Of a DNA stretch of 64,000 nucleotides, positions 50,698 through 58,973 are shown one piece after another; within the stretch, counting starts at the first letter, position 1, and every line of letters starts with the position of its first letter. Under the pieces are notes generated by a model. It saw only the letters and a list, made by a program, of their open reading frames with translations. It did not search any database and was not told where the DNA came from. A program made the translations under genes and the position numbers. The stretch is taken from the NCBI RefSeq assembly GCF_017743865.1, contig NZ_JAGHRJ010000008.1, positions 99,048 to 163,047 of the forward strand, in the 5' to 3' direction. Origin of the DNA: Labrenzia sp. R4_2 (lineage in GTDB: Bacteria; Pseudomonadota; Alphaproteobacteria; Rhizobiales; Stappiaceae).

Positions 50698-52038
50698 TCA
50701 TTTCAGCATACTTGGGCAAAGAGCCTTGTAATACTCGATGATCAACGGCAATCCTGAAGCCATGGAGCCATCAAGCGTCTTCTTACTAGCCACTTCGACT
50801 ACATCATAATCCCGAAAGCTATCATCTGATCGACCTACGAATTGGTAGCGAATCCCGTTCAGATCTCTTAGGACGCCGGTATCGCAATTGGCAGACACCT
50901 CTCCACGATAGGGATTACTTATATTTCTCCGTATGCAATCTTCAGAGAAATCATTTGCATAGGCCTCGCAGACTTCCTTTGCGTTTCGCCAAAGATGTCG
51001 GAGTTCGATCCATGCTTCCGGTGTCCCTATTCCACCGAAATCTATAATCGTCATGTTCATCCCAACACGTGAGCCGTAAGGAATTTCAAACCGAGCATTC
51101 GGGTTATTATCCTTGAAGAAACGCACTTCCCTGTCCGACAGTATCGTGTATCCGCCAGAAATGGCTTCATCGACCAACCCTGTAATAAATGAGCGTCGAA
51201 ACGCTTTGTCCGAGGCAGCGGCATCTCGCCATTCTCCCCACTCCTGAACAACGTCATCACCATTTTGACCCGTTTTAAGAACGTCATGACACCACTGACG
51301 AAATTCAATTGAGCAATCATGCACGGATTTTATTGTATCGGATTTGATCATTGAGCTGATCGTTTGTTGTTGATTGAGGCCTTCTTCAAATTCCATCACA
51401 GAGGGCACCGGTCGATCAGCGCTGTAGACGATCAGGTCATATAATGTCGCGAGGCCATGGTCCGCTTGGCTGCCGACGATCTCAAAACCCGCCTCATTGC
51501 GGTGCCTCCCTTGCGCAAAACACTCTTCAACAGCCAGCCCGGCAGCTCTTGTCCCGGTTAGTCTGAAATTCTGAAGGCGACGCCCTTGATGAAACAAACT
51601 CAGTTGTCGGCCAGCCATGAACGCTTCGAGAAACTGATTGGTTATGCCAGCCGCCGCCACACCATGATGTCCATCCCTAACGAGCCCAGTGAGGTTGAAC
51701 GTCCAGCGCCGCCCGTCTATTGCAGCAACGAATGGATATTCCCGCTGGGCTTTGACTTGGTTCATGCCACGATTGAAGATCGCAAATCCCCAATCGTTCA
51801 GTTCTGATCTAAAGAGAACAAATCGGGTTTGTGAAGGATAGTCCCGAATTGCAACACAAGCGTTCGGAAAGAACGATGCGTCATTGTCTTTTACTGCGCC
51901 TATTGACCAGCCCCGCACGGATTTTAGGGGCTCGTCGACGGCAAACGGATTTGATTGTGCACGAGCAGCGCTGTTTACCGCCAATCCAAATCCCGCGATG
52001 GAAATTACTAAAAACAGGCGAAGTAGCCTACAAAACAT
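50698..52038 (-). CDS. Exported protein of unknown function, 446 aa
   Basis: I choose the ATG at 52038, which gives a good signal peptide (MFCRLLRLFLVISIAGFGLA ending near ARAQ). A longer frame upstream begins in improbable sequence. The mature protein has an N-terminal beta-rich region (RGWSIGAVKDNDASFFPNA), several cysteines (NACVAI, EECFAQ, HDCSIEFRQWC, ANCDTG) and a mixed C-terminal half. It resembles none of the families I know. It is the last gene before the right att repeat and, with its own promoter, stands apart from the other exported genes. Low GC at its edges suggests acquisition with the island. Confidence 0.6.
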   Translation of the reverse strand: MFCRLLRLFLVISIAGFGLAVNSAARAQSNPFAVDEPLKSVRGWSIGAVKDNDASFFPNACVAIRDYPSQTRFVLFRSELNDWGFAIFNRGMNQVKAQREYPFVAAIDGRRWTFNLTGLVRDGHHGVAAAGITNQFLEAFMAGRQLSLFHQGRRLQNFRLTGTRAAGLAVEECFAQGRHRNEAGFEIVGSQADHGLATLYDLIVYSADRPVPSVMEFEEGLNQQQTISSMIKSDTIKSVHDCSIEFRQWCHDVLKTGQNGDDVVQEWGEWRDAAASDKAFRRSFITGLVDEAISGGYTILSDREVRFFKDNNPNARFEIPYGSRVGMNMTIIDFGGIGTPEAWIELRHLWRNAKEVCEAYANDFSEDCIRRNISNPYRGEVSANCDTGVLRDLNGIRYQFVGRSDDSFRDYDVVEVASKKTLDGSMASGLPLIIEYYKALCPSMLK

Positions 52039-52318
52039 AATGGTACACTCACTATCCGCGCCAGATCCTCGATGACAGTTGCAGCAATAAAGCATTACCA
52101 CCGTGCGAACACAATTGAACCTGTTCAGCGTTTTGTCTACCTGTGTTTATGTGAGTGGATGTCCCTTATAACGCAGCTCTACAGGTATCGGTGTTAAAAC
52201 CAGCCTTCCGAAACACTGTGTTGACACCACAGTGCATATGCATAGCGCATTTTGTCGCGCGTCATAAATACATATATAATTACCATTATATATCAATTAC
52301 TTAATAGTAACCATTTCC

Positions 52319-52363
52319 ATCATAATCCGCGTGTCGGGGGTTCGAGTCCCTCTCCCGCTACCA
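52319..52363 (+). repeat. attR-like copy of tRNA 3' end (45-bp direct repeat)
   Basis: This is identical over 45 bases to 15,515-15,559 and is again a tRNA 3' part ending CCCGCTACCA, without a 5' half. The matching pair marks the edges of the 36.8 kb island. Since neither copy is a full tRNA, a complete tRNA gene must lie elsewhere, most simply to the left of this window, with tandem insertions pushing 3' fragments to the right. Confidence 0.9.
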
Positions 52364-52621
52364 CTTTTTCCATTACTCACGGCATTTTAAATTTGGCGTA
52401 GTTCATGCCAGCAACCATTTAACGGCTAATGAAAAGTCCAAACTTAAGTTGTAGCGCGCAATTTCGTTTGGCAAATCGCGCAACTTCATTTGGCACCCAA
52501 TTTAAAGCCCGCTTTCGGTCCAGAGCTGCCGTTTACACTTATTGCGACGAATGTCCGGATCGAGCCCATTTAGGCCACTGCTGCGCAGCATATTAATGAC
52601 AGCTCTGCGCGCATTGCCAGG
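52364..52621. other. Short stretch outside the island
   Basis: No gene. It contains degenerate repeat DNA of the type seen at 12.4-13.6 kb (CCCGCTTTCGGTCCAGAG). Confidence 0.35.
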
Positions 52622-53569
52622 TCAAAACAGCTTGCCACCGGTCCCCGCTTTGAATGCTGCAATCAAATCAACTTCAGAACGGCCTCCGCTACTACTGAGT
52701 GCAAGCGTGTAACCTTGGCGCCCTAGGTTCGTAATCTCGGGAAGCAATTCGTCTGCTGATCTCACCACGTGGCCTGCACCAGTACCGACTAGCCGGATGT
52801 TCTCATAAAGATCATCGCAGGCCATACCATCAACGAATTGTGCTATCTCCATCGGTACGCTTCCGATTTCCCCTAGGAAACCCGGCGAAGGCAGGCTGAT
52901 GCGCACACTTGCCGAGCCCATGATCGGTCCTTTCGCTGAATTGATAGAGACAAAGGCGCGAAGGTCATCATCTGACGATCGCACGACCAGGCGGTTAATG
53001 CTTAAGTGTGGCAGTTCATCTTCCGCGAGCCCATTTTTTTTTAAAGCACTCGTCAGCTTGCTGTTAGCGTTTGCGACGAAGTCAAACTCGCTGTCGAATA
53101 TGCTCTTGGCATCGTCCTTGATAAAGCCGCTGAGCATGAAAGGTTCGGTGGGGTCGAGGCGTCCGTCGGATTTCATCTGCTGGAAAACGCGCGCGTGGAA
53201 CACCAGTTCGACTAGGTAGCGCGTCAACGTCATTGCGTTGATTTCGCGCACTTCCCGAAAACTGTAGATGCGAAACAGCGGTAGGTCTGCCTGATTGCAA
53301 ATCGAGTTCTTCTTCTCGTCGTTGGACGTGCTGTGTCCCGACCCGTCAAACTCAATGGCGACGACCGCTCGTTGGTTCTCGTCGATCATTACGAAATCAA
53401 AATGGGACTGCAACGCATAAGTGCCTAGCTCGCGTTGGTCTAGCATGTCGATATCTATGATGTCTGCGACACGCACCTTTTCATGCAGCTCAACACCATG
53501 ACGACCAATCACCGCCCGGATTTGCTGTTGAATGAGGTCCTCGCTGTAATTCCTAAACTTGCGTAACAT
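52622..53569 (-). CDS. DUF2726-like nuclease-fold protein
   Basis: This is a 315-residue cytoplasmic protein. Residues about 50-120 resemble DUF2726, a PD-(D/E)XK-type (Vsr-like) fold, with SHFDFVMIDENQRAVVAIEF then DGSGHSTSNDEKKNSIC, supplying Asp and Glu of the active site. A helix with DLPLFRIYSFRE follows, as in that family. The C-terminal 190 residues are an unassigned domain. DUF2726 occurs with DNA-repair or defence genes. It is outside the island, just beyond the right att repeat, and has no clear ribosome site. Confidence in the fold is fair. Confidence 0.65.
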   Translation of the reverse strand: MLRKFRNYSEDLIQQQIRAVIGRHGVELHEKVRVADIIDIDMLDQRELGTYALQSHFDFVMIDENQRAVVAIEFDGSGHSTSNDEKKNSICNQADLPLFRIYSFREVREINAMTLTRYLVELVFHARVFQQMKSDGRLDPTEPFMLSGFIKDDAKSIFDSEFDFVANANSKLTSALKKNGLAEDELPHLSINRLVVRSSDDDLRAFVSINSAKGPIMGSASVRISLPSPGFLGEIGSVPMEIAQFVDGMACDDLYENIRLVGTGAGHVVRSADELLPEITNLGRQGYTLALSSSGGRSEVDLIAAFKAGTGGKLF

Positions 53570-53829
53570 TGTGAATTTCTAGCACGCATCCGGCTTTAGT
53601 GGACATTCTAATTGTCTGCCGGAACGGCAGCAATGTCCACAACGTCGACCTTCGTGTAAGGCGCAAAAAAATCTGAGATGAGCCTTTGCTAACTTAATGC
53701 TGCTAGCTGAAAAAACGGTAGCTTACAGGCAGTTCATAATGTGTATCTTGGACACTTTGATACTTTGCCTATAGTCAACACCGAATAGAAGCCCCAATCG
53801 CGTTTTGCGAAAACCCAAGGTTCCCAATC

Positions 53830-54381
53830 GTGAGCAACACACGCCTAACAGCCAAGTATCGCGAAATTCTACGGTCGATTTCGTTCGGCGAAAAAGCGAC
53901 AAAAAAAATAACGGGAGAAATACTCGATGCTTTCGTTCTGGATAGACTTAAGGATGCGTACGTAATTTATGCTGAGCAAGAGCTGAGGAAAGCCGAAGAA
54001 TTACTGTCATTTAAAGATTGGGTTGAGGAATACTCTAATGAAAATCCTGAAGAATTTCAACTATTAGTCAAATCAGCAATTTATGATGCTTCTAAAAGAG
54101 TTCGTGAAATAGAAAAATTACAAAGAAGGATTTCCTTAACGGTGAATGTTGGACATAAATTCGAAGTTTTCTCCGCAAACCCTTACTTTCTCGCAAACGC
54201 GCTCCTCATTGTTATTGCTGGGATTTCAGTGATGTCGTTAATTTTTTTATCAACCGGCTTTCTCGATTCGGCGTTTAGTCTTTCGTCGATTGGTCACCTT
54301 CCACCAGTTTTTGGTTTGGTAATGATATCTGTCCTGGGTTTGCTTTGGCTAGTCTGGAGGCGGAAAGATGACCATCGCTGA
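53830..54381 (+). CDS. Membrane protein, 183 aa, unknown
   Basis: This starts at a GTG (53830) with AAGG upstream. The N-terminal 115 residues are a soluble, highly charged helical domain (EQELRKAEELLSFKDWVEEY). They are followed by two transmembrane helices (residues 121-147 and 157-177) with a short loop. It overlaps the next membrane-protein gene by 14 bases, which has a GGAGG ribosome site inside this gene, so the pair is translationally coupled. The family is not recognised. Its position between the island and a prophage leaves open whether it belongs to the host or an element. Confidence 0.6.
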   Translation: MSNTRLTAKYREILRSISFGEKATKKITGEILDAFVLDRLKDAYVIYAEQELRKAEELLSFKDWVEEYSNENPEEFQLLVKSAIYDASKRVREIEKLQRRISLTVNVGHKFEVFSANPYFLANALLIVIAGISVMSLIFLSTGFLDSAFSLSSIGHLPPVFGLVMISVLGLLWLVWRRKDDHR

Positions 54382-54724
54382 CTTGCCTACACTGCTGGCT
54401 TACTACACAATTCTCACGACTATAATAGCAATTTGCATCATTGTTTTAACCCTGATTATTCTTCGCCGCGACAAACATTTTGCTTTAGCTTTAAGTTTTT
54501 GCGAAGTCGCTATTTACGTTGCTGTCTCGACTTTCGGCCAATCACCGCTTTCTAAAGCGGCATTGGCGGTCGGAGGGTTTCGCGCCGAGCTCGACTTATC
54601 TCCTAATATCGAACCGCCCTATTTCGAGGCATCTCTAGTATTACTATTTGCAGGTATTCTGTCAGTCATCATGATGGCATTGAGAATTTGGGACAAACAG
54701 ATACCTAAAAATCCTGGAGCTTAA
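54368..54724 (+). CDS. Small membrane protein, 118 aa, unknown
   Basis: This is the partner of the preceding gene, overlapping it by 14 bases and preceded by GGAGG. It has an N-terminal transmembrane helix (LPTLLAYYTILTTIIAICII), a middle hydrophobic segment, and a C-terminal helix (SLVLLFAGILSVIMMALRIW). No motif is recognised. The two may form a small membrane complex; similar pairs occur as toxin- or holin-like systems in phages, but there is no evidence for that here beyond layout. Confidence 0.6.
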   Translation: MTIADLPTLLAYYTILTTIIAICIIVLTLIILRRDKHFALALSFCEVAIYVAVSTFGQSPLSKAALAVGGFRAELDLSPNIEPPYFEASLVLLFAGILSVIMMALRIWDKQIPKNPGA

Positions 54725-54876
54725 CTATCATACTCCATTGAGCGCATATTCTGAGTTTGAGGTCATAGGGGAACTACAAAGTGAGGCCGCTTCGTCCGCA
54801 CTGCGAACCTTCGTAGAACGCGCCGCGAAAGCCTGCTTCCCGCCCTTTCCTGTCTCCTATAGGTCTTTAGAATTGG

Positions 54877-55074
54877 CTATTTATTCGGCCGCTTTGTCAG
54901 GCTCTCGCGCCAGTTCCCTTCAAATCCAAAAGTTGGAGCGGGCTTTGATTCCTGAAACCAAAAGTCGGTAAAGGCGGCAACATCTGGGGCCAAGAACCAA
55001 TGCGCTTGGCTGTCGGCATCAACCGCCCACCACACTGCGTTTTTGGGAGCTTGTTTCCAGTCGATTTCGCTCAT
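54877..55074 (-). CDS. Small phage-type protein, 65 aa
   Basis: This is a 65-residue Trp-rich protein (IDWKQAPKNAVWWAVDADSQAHW) of a type often found near phage lysis and tail genes. AGGAG lies 12 bases before the ATG. It has no signal peptide. It is on the strand of the P2-like prophage and may be its distal gene. A plus-strand frame overlaps it but has no ribosome site. Function unknown. Confidence 0.45.
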   Translation of the reverse strand: MSEIDWKQAPKNAVWWAVDADSQAHWFLAPDVAAFTDFWFQESKPAPTFGFEGNWRESLTKRPNK

Positions 55075-55162
55075 TTCGAGACGTTGCTCCTGTTCTTCAC
55101 CGTTCGATTAAATAGGATTTATCGATCGTTTAACAGCTGCCCAGCTGACGAAACAAATAGCC

Positions 55163-55190
55163 AAAAAAAAACCCGGCAAGAGCGCCGGGT
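55163..55190 (-). terminator. Strong intrinsic terminator (minus strand)
   Basis: Arms ACCCGGC and GCCGGGT around a six-base loop are followed, on the minus strand, by a run of eight T. It would end transcription from the small membrane-peptide gene and anything further upstream, that is, the prophage tail operon. Confidence 0.85.
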
Positions 55191-55276
55191 ACTGCTAGTT
55201 GTTTCAGTGCTGCAGTCTTTGGGGGACCACACGGGAACGCTATCCAGCAATTGGTCAACGATAAGTTACTACCTTT

Positions 55277-55390
55277 TTAAAAAAACTGAGGGAACACGAA
55301 ATGCGCCCCACCCGCGAAAAGGATGCTTAAACACGCTAACCCGATCGCCAGATAGGTTACTGCTTTCCAGACCCGATCTTTGTCGCCCAT
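55277..55390 (-). CDS. Possible 37-aa membrane peptide
   Basis: This is a short frame with a good single-helix pattern (VTYLAIGLACLSILFAGGAH), a charged N-terminus (MGDKDRVWK) and aromatic C-terminus. It lies 90 bases before a strong terminator on the same strand. The ribosome site (GAGTTAAG) is weak. It could be a small holin-like or anti-holin-like peptide of the prophage. Low confidence because of size. Confidence 0.35.
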   Translation of the reverse strand: MGDKDRVWKAVTYLAIGLACLSILFAGGAHFVFPQFF

Positions 55391-55479
55391 TCTTAACTCG
55401 CAGCTGCTGGCGGCACCTCCAGAGGGCCGCCAAATTGATTCTCACCAAAAGCATAAACGCGCTTTCAAACGGTCTTAAA

Positions 55480-55640
55480 AGCGGCAGGTCGTTAGAACAA
55501 GGTAGGCAGTTTTGCGAGTTCGGTAAGGGCCTCAAACTGTTCAGTGTTCCACATCGCGGGCACTTGATCTCAACAAGTCCTGTTATGGTGTTCTTTGCCG
55601 ACCTCACCGATAGACGTCAAAAACTCCGGCGCCGTAATTT
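55480..55640 (-). pseudogene. Decayed Com-like zinc-finger fragment
   Basis: The minus-strand frame reads ITGLVEIKCPRCGTLNSLRP, the C-terminal half of the phage Mu Com-type zinc finger. The N-terminal CxxC pair is absent in this frame, and the shifted frame upstream (SIGEVGKEHHNR) has Gly where Cys is expected. It is probably a frameshifted, inactive copy. Com normally activates translation of the DNA-modification gene mom. No mom is visible. Confidence 0.5.
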
Positions 55641-55818
55641 ATAGTTGAGAACATCACAGCTGCCTGTTCACAGCACCCGAGTAGTGCGTTTAGGGCTCAG
55701 AGCTCGCGGGGCTGTGAGTATCTATGTCTGACTAAGAGTATGGTCAGCACTGCCCCGACGCGTTACTTTTTGTCAACGAGGAGCAAGAAGGACGTATATG
55801 AGTATATACTTCCTGCTT

Positions 55819-57207
55819 CTATTCAAACCAACCCGATGCGCCTGGAACGTTGGAATCTACATAGTTTTTAAGATCGTTCCTATACCGGTCCACCCCATCG
55901 TCATAGACAAACGGATCATTACTATCGATACCACCGATCATATTTTGCAGATTAAATGTGAGTGCATTGGTATTGAAGTATAGATCGATATGATTGTTGA
56001 AATTGTTCATTATGGTAAGCGCCGATTTGATCGGAGCAGCGAAAAACGCGGGCACGAGCGTATCTAGTTTGTTTCCTATCTCCGTAAGCATAACCGTTTT
56101 GGCCGTACTTAATGCAAATTTGCCACTCGGTGAGGGGAAGTCTTCTTCAAATCTATCTGCTAGAAATTTATCAAATTCGTCTTCTACATTATCAAGGGCA
56201 TATGAGGTGAAACCAGGTATCCGTCCTTCATCCGCGCCATTGCTCAGAAAATGTTCTCGCCCATTATTGAACACTCCATTTTCCACAGCGACTGCTACAT
56301 CGGGATTTAATTCAAGATACAGATCTTCGTTGAAGTCTTTGGTAGCCTGCGAAAATACACGATTTTCAATAGCCCCCCATAAATCCCAATGTTCGCGACC
56401 TGAACTAAAAGTGCCAGCAGCCACAGCAGCAGCAATATCTGGATTGTTCTCTAGATATATTTCTTCATTGAAATCAGTGCTTGTATCCCGTGAGAGATTT
56501 CGGCCCTCTTGCCAACCGTACATCTCATAGTGTTCTTCTGCAGTTATAGCCCCTGTGGATACAACGGCAGCGACATCCGGATTTGCGGCAAGATATCCTT
56601 CATCATCAAATAGCTCGTCGAGCAGAGGATTTTGAAAAAGGATATCGGGATCATCAATTATGGGCGTTTCGGGAACAGGATCTGTAGGGTCAGGCGTTGG
56701 ATCCGGTTCGGTAGGATTGGTGGGCTCGGGATCTGTTGGAGCCGGATCGGCAGGGTCTGGATCGATTGGTACTTCGGGGTTGCCAGGCAAGGTCGGCTCG
56801 GCGCCGAGAATATCTTTAACAAGGGTATCGAGATGCGCAGCAAAGTTTGTGGTACCCAGACCCTCTGCAAGAGCAGTTGTAAGAGTATCTACCGTAGTAT
56901 TCCAAAGAGTGAAGTCTCCAGAGGCAAATTGTTGAAAAACTACTAATGCATCAGCGTATTGCGGATCATTCGCGAAACCCAGGTCAACAAATTGCTGGTA
57001 GTAGGTGGTCCAATCAGCAGAGAGAACAACCGAACTGGCTTGCTCCATCAAATCGAGGAGCTCGCCGAGTGTCATCCCTTCGATGTCTTCTTCAGTGATT
57101 TGGCCATCAGGACCGGCAAAAAGACCTACTGAGTTAATTGTACTCACTTCACGACCAGCGCAAGGATCGCCAGTTTGATCGGGAAAAGCCCAAACGACTT
57201 CACACAT
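55819..57207 (-). CDS. Proline-linker protein with repeated NPDV units (phage cargo candidate)
   Basis: This is a 462-residue protein with GGGGAG before its ATG. No signal peptide is seen. The N-terminal 145 residues are helical. A Pro/Asp/Thr-rich linker follows (about residues 148-190). Then come three or more copies of a unit like YLELNPDVAVAVENGVF then GREHFLSNGADEGR, a repeat known from large secreted and surface proteins of marine bacteria. A helical C-terminal domain of 120 residues ends the protein. It lies downstream of the prophage D gene on the same strand, where temperate phages carry cargo (moron) genes. It might be released or displayed after lysis, or be exported without a classical signal. 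Function unknown. Confidence 0.62.
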   Translation of the reverse strand: MCEVVWAFPDQTGDPCAGREVSTINSVGLFAGPDGQITEEDIEGMTLGELLDLMEQASSVVLSADWTTYYQQFVDLGFANDPQYADALVVFQQFASGDFTLWNTTVDTLTTALAEGLGTTNFAAHLDTLVKDILGAEPTLPGNPEVPIDPDPADPAPTDPEPTNPTEPDPTPDPTDPVPETPIIDDPDILFQNPLLDELFDDEGYLAANPDVAAVVSTGAITAEEHYEMYGWQEGRNLSRDTSTDFNEEIYLENNPDIAAAVAAGTFSSGREHWDLWGAIENRVFSQATKDFNEDLYLELNPDVAVAVENGVFNNGREHFLSNGADEGRIPGFTSYALDNVEDEFDKFLADRFEEDFPSPSGKFALSTAKTVMLTEIGNKLDTLVPAFFAAPIKSALTIMNNFNNHIDLYFNTNALTFNLQNMIGGIDSNDPFVYDDGVDRYRNDLKNYVDSNVPGASGWFE

Positions 57208-57348
57208 TGAAATAGCTCCCCTCTAAATCATTTTGCAACAACTTCCGGTAGGTTAGTGTATGTATTAATATTTTCAACTACTATCATTACTACACTGTAA
57301 GAATTTTCGATGATGAACAAAGCTGCCAATTTGGCTTTCGGAGCAGCA

Positions 57349-58356
57349 TCACCGCTCCCTCTCCAAATCCACCGGCGTTTCATAGCCGTCACCCGAAAGC
57401 CGCTGGCGGGCGACTTGAACCGACCAGGACCCGCCCAGCTCGGGCGCTTGCCTAGGTGCGATCAGACTGATCTTACTCTCCGCGAAAACGTTCTGATTGC
57501 CGACCAGCGTTACGCTGGCAGTCTCGCCAGATGCAGTGCCGTCCTTTAACGCGGCATCAGCCGCCCGTGTGGCTTCCGCTTCGCTCGCATAGGTTCGCGG
57601 CAAGACCCGTTGCGGCTCGCCGGACCCGGCAATGTAAGACTGGCGCGTTGCCTTGGCCTGGTCATGCCAGGTGGCCTTGACCGATTGGTAGTTTCCACGC
57701 TCCGGACCCGCCCAGGTGTAGTCAAGGATCTCGTCGGCCGGGAACTCGATATCGGGAAAAGGAATGCCGCCGATCGACTTCGGAACACCGCGCTCGGTGA
57801 ACAGCAAACGGCCCATTTTCGGCTTGAATGACACTCCCAGATCATCGGCCAAACGCGTCAGAAAATTGGCATCGCTTTCCTGTGTCTGGTCGATATGCGG
57901 GATCTTGATATTGGCGATCGTATCGGCAACGGCTGCGATCAGCTTATTGCGGCCAGCCACCTCCTTAACGATCTCGCCGACCGTCTTCTTGTCATAGGAT
58001 TGGGTCCGCTGCTGTTTCAGCGTTCCGCTCATATCGGCCGAGGTGCCGCTAATAGACAGTTTGTGGCCTTCATCGCCGCTTCCGCTGCCGCTGGTTTGCG
58101 GTTGGTCGCTGTAGAACATGCCATAGTCGCGAAGGCCGGTTCCAAGCCAGCCAAACTCGCATTCAATCAAGGTGCCTTTGGCCGGGATCGGTATGGTGCC
58201 GTCTCGAATAACATCGATCTGGATGCTGTCCGCTTCCTTGCCGGAATTGTCGGTGACTTCTACCGTCATCAGCTTGCCGCGTTCAAGAAGGTCCACGAGG
58301 TAGGAGCTGATGTCCTGGCCGCCTACAACAACTCGAAAATCCGGTGTCCGCGCCAT
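57349..58356 (-). CDS. D: P2-like late control / baseplate hub protein D
   Basis: This is a 335-residue protein of the P2 gpD / VgrG-like hub family, which joins the tail tube to the spike. It begins MARTPDFRVVVGGQDIS and holds the conserved SGTSADMSGTLKQQRTQSYD and ATWHDQAKATRQSYI segments. The length is slightly under P2 gpD. It is the last of the tail genes, after X and U. Loss of late control with the defective sheath is likely but unproven. Confidence 0.9.
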   Translation of the reverse strand: MARTPDFRVVVGGQDISSYLVDLLERGKLMTVEVTDNSGKEADSIQIDVIRDGTIPIPAKGTLIECEFGWLGTGLRDYGMFYSDQPQTSGSGSGDEGHKLSISGTSADMSGTLKQQRTQSYDKKTVGEIVKEVAGRNKLIAAVADTIANIKIPHIDQTQESDANFLTRLADDLGVSFKPKMGRLLFTERGVPKSIGGIPFPDIEFPADEILDYTWAGPERGNYQSVKATWHDQAKATRQSYIAGSGEPQRVLPRTYASEAEATRAADAALKDGTASGETASVTLVGNQNVFAESKISLIAPRQAPELGGSWSVQVARQRLSGDGYETPVDLERER

Positions 58357-58359
58357 GGC

Positions 58360-58587
58360 TTATCGATCCCACGGATTGACGATCAACCGGTCTTCCGGCT
58401 GGCGCAATGGTTCTATCACCGGCATGAACACGGCTGTACCAATGGGCAAGAATTCCGGAAGGTCTGCAAGGTGACGGTTGTCCAGATGGTCGATCACCCG
58501 TTCAACCAAACGGCCGTCCTGGCGGCCATAGTGCTCAAAGACCATGAGTTCAACTGTGTCGTCCTGGCGGGCATAGGAAAAGCTCAT
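58360..58587 (-). CDS. X: Phage tail protein X (LysM-like)
   Basis: This is a 75-residue protein of the P2 gpX type. It binds peptidoglycan-like or structural partners through a LysM-like fold and completes the tail. The features YARQDDTVELMVFEHYGRQ and the conserved NP near the C-terminus (LIVNPWD) are visible. It lies between U and D with 3-5 base gaps, so it is cotranslated. Confidence 0.85.
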   Translation of the reverse strand: MSFSYARQDDTVELMVFEHYGRQDGRLVERVIDHLDNRHLADLPEFLPIGTAVFMPVIEPLRQPEDRLIVNPWDR

Positions 58588-58592
58588 GGCCG

Positions 58593-58973
58593 TCAGTCCT
58601 TCGACATCTTGATTTCAAACTCGATCGCGCCGGGGATCGCGTCAAACTCAATCAAGGTGCTGGTCTTCTTGATTTCCTCGACGCACCAAAGGCCCAAAGA
58701 CCGGCTCCCAAGCAAAAGCGACATTGGTTGACCACGCCCGGCTTGCTCGGCGATCTGTTCAATCTTGAACGTTCCCTCCGGTTGAAGCTCCGGCCAGATC
58801 CCTCCGGAAATGGTGATCTCGGTATCCCCAACGCCCATCCACTGTTTGACCGGCCGGGAGCCGATCGGCTTCGGCTTTGCCCAGGAGAACCGCCAGATCT
58901 CCTCCAGCTGCTCAAAAGACCCGCGCAAAGGCGAAAAGATGAAACGGGAGAGCGATGCAATCGGCCTGTCCAT
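58593..58973 (-). CDS. U: Phage tail completion protein U
   Basis: This is a 126-residue protein of the P2 gpU family, which caps the tail at the end distal to the fibres. The family features IWRFSWAKPKPIGSRPVKQW and EITISGGIWPELQ are clear. It overlaps the tape-measure stop by one base and precedes X by 5 bases. Confidence 0.88.
   Translation of the reverse strand: MDRPIASLSRFIFSPLRGSFEQLEEIWRFSWAKPKPIGSRPVKQWMGVGDTEITISGGIWPELQPEGTFKIEQIAEQAGRGQPMSLLLGSRSLGLWCVEEIKKTSTLIEFDAIPGAIEFEIKMSKD

Noticed and set aside
54738..54971. Plus-strand 77-codon frame starting at TTG
   Set aside because: No ribosome site and it overlaps a better minus-strand phage-type frame.
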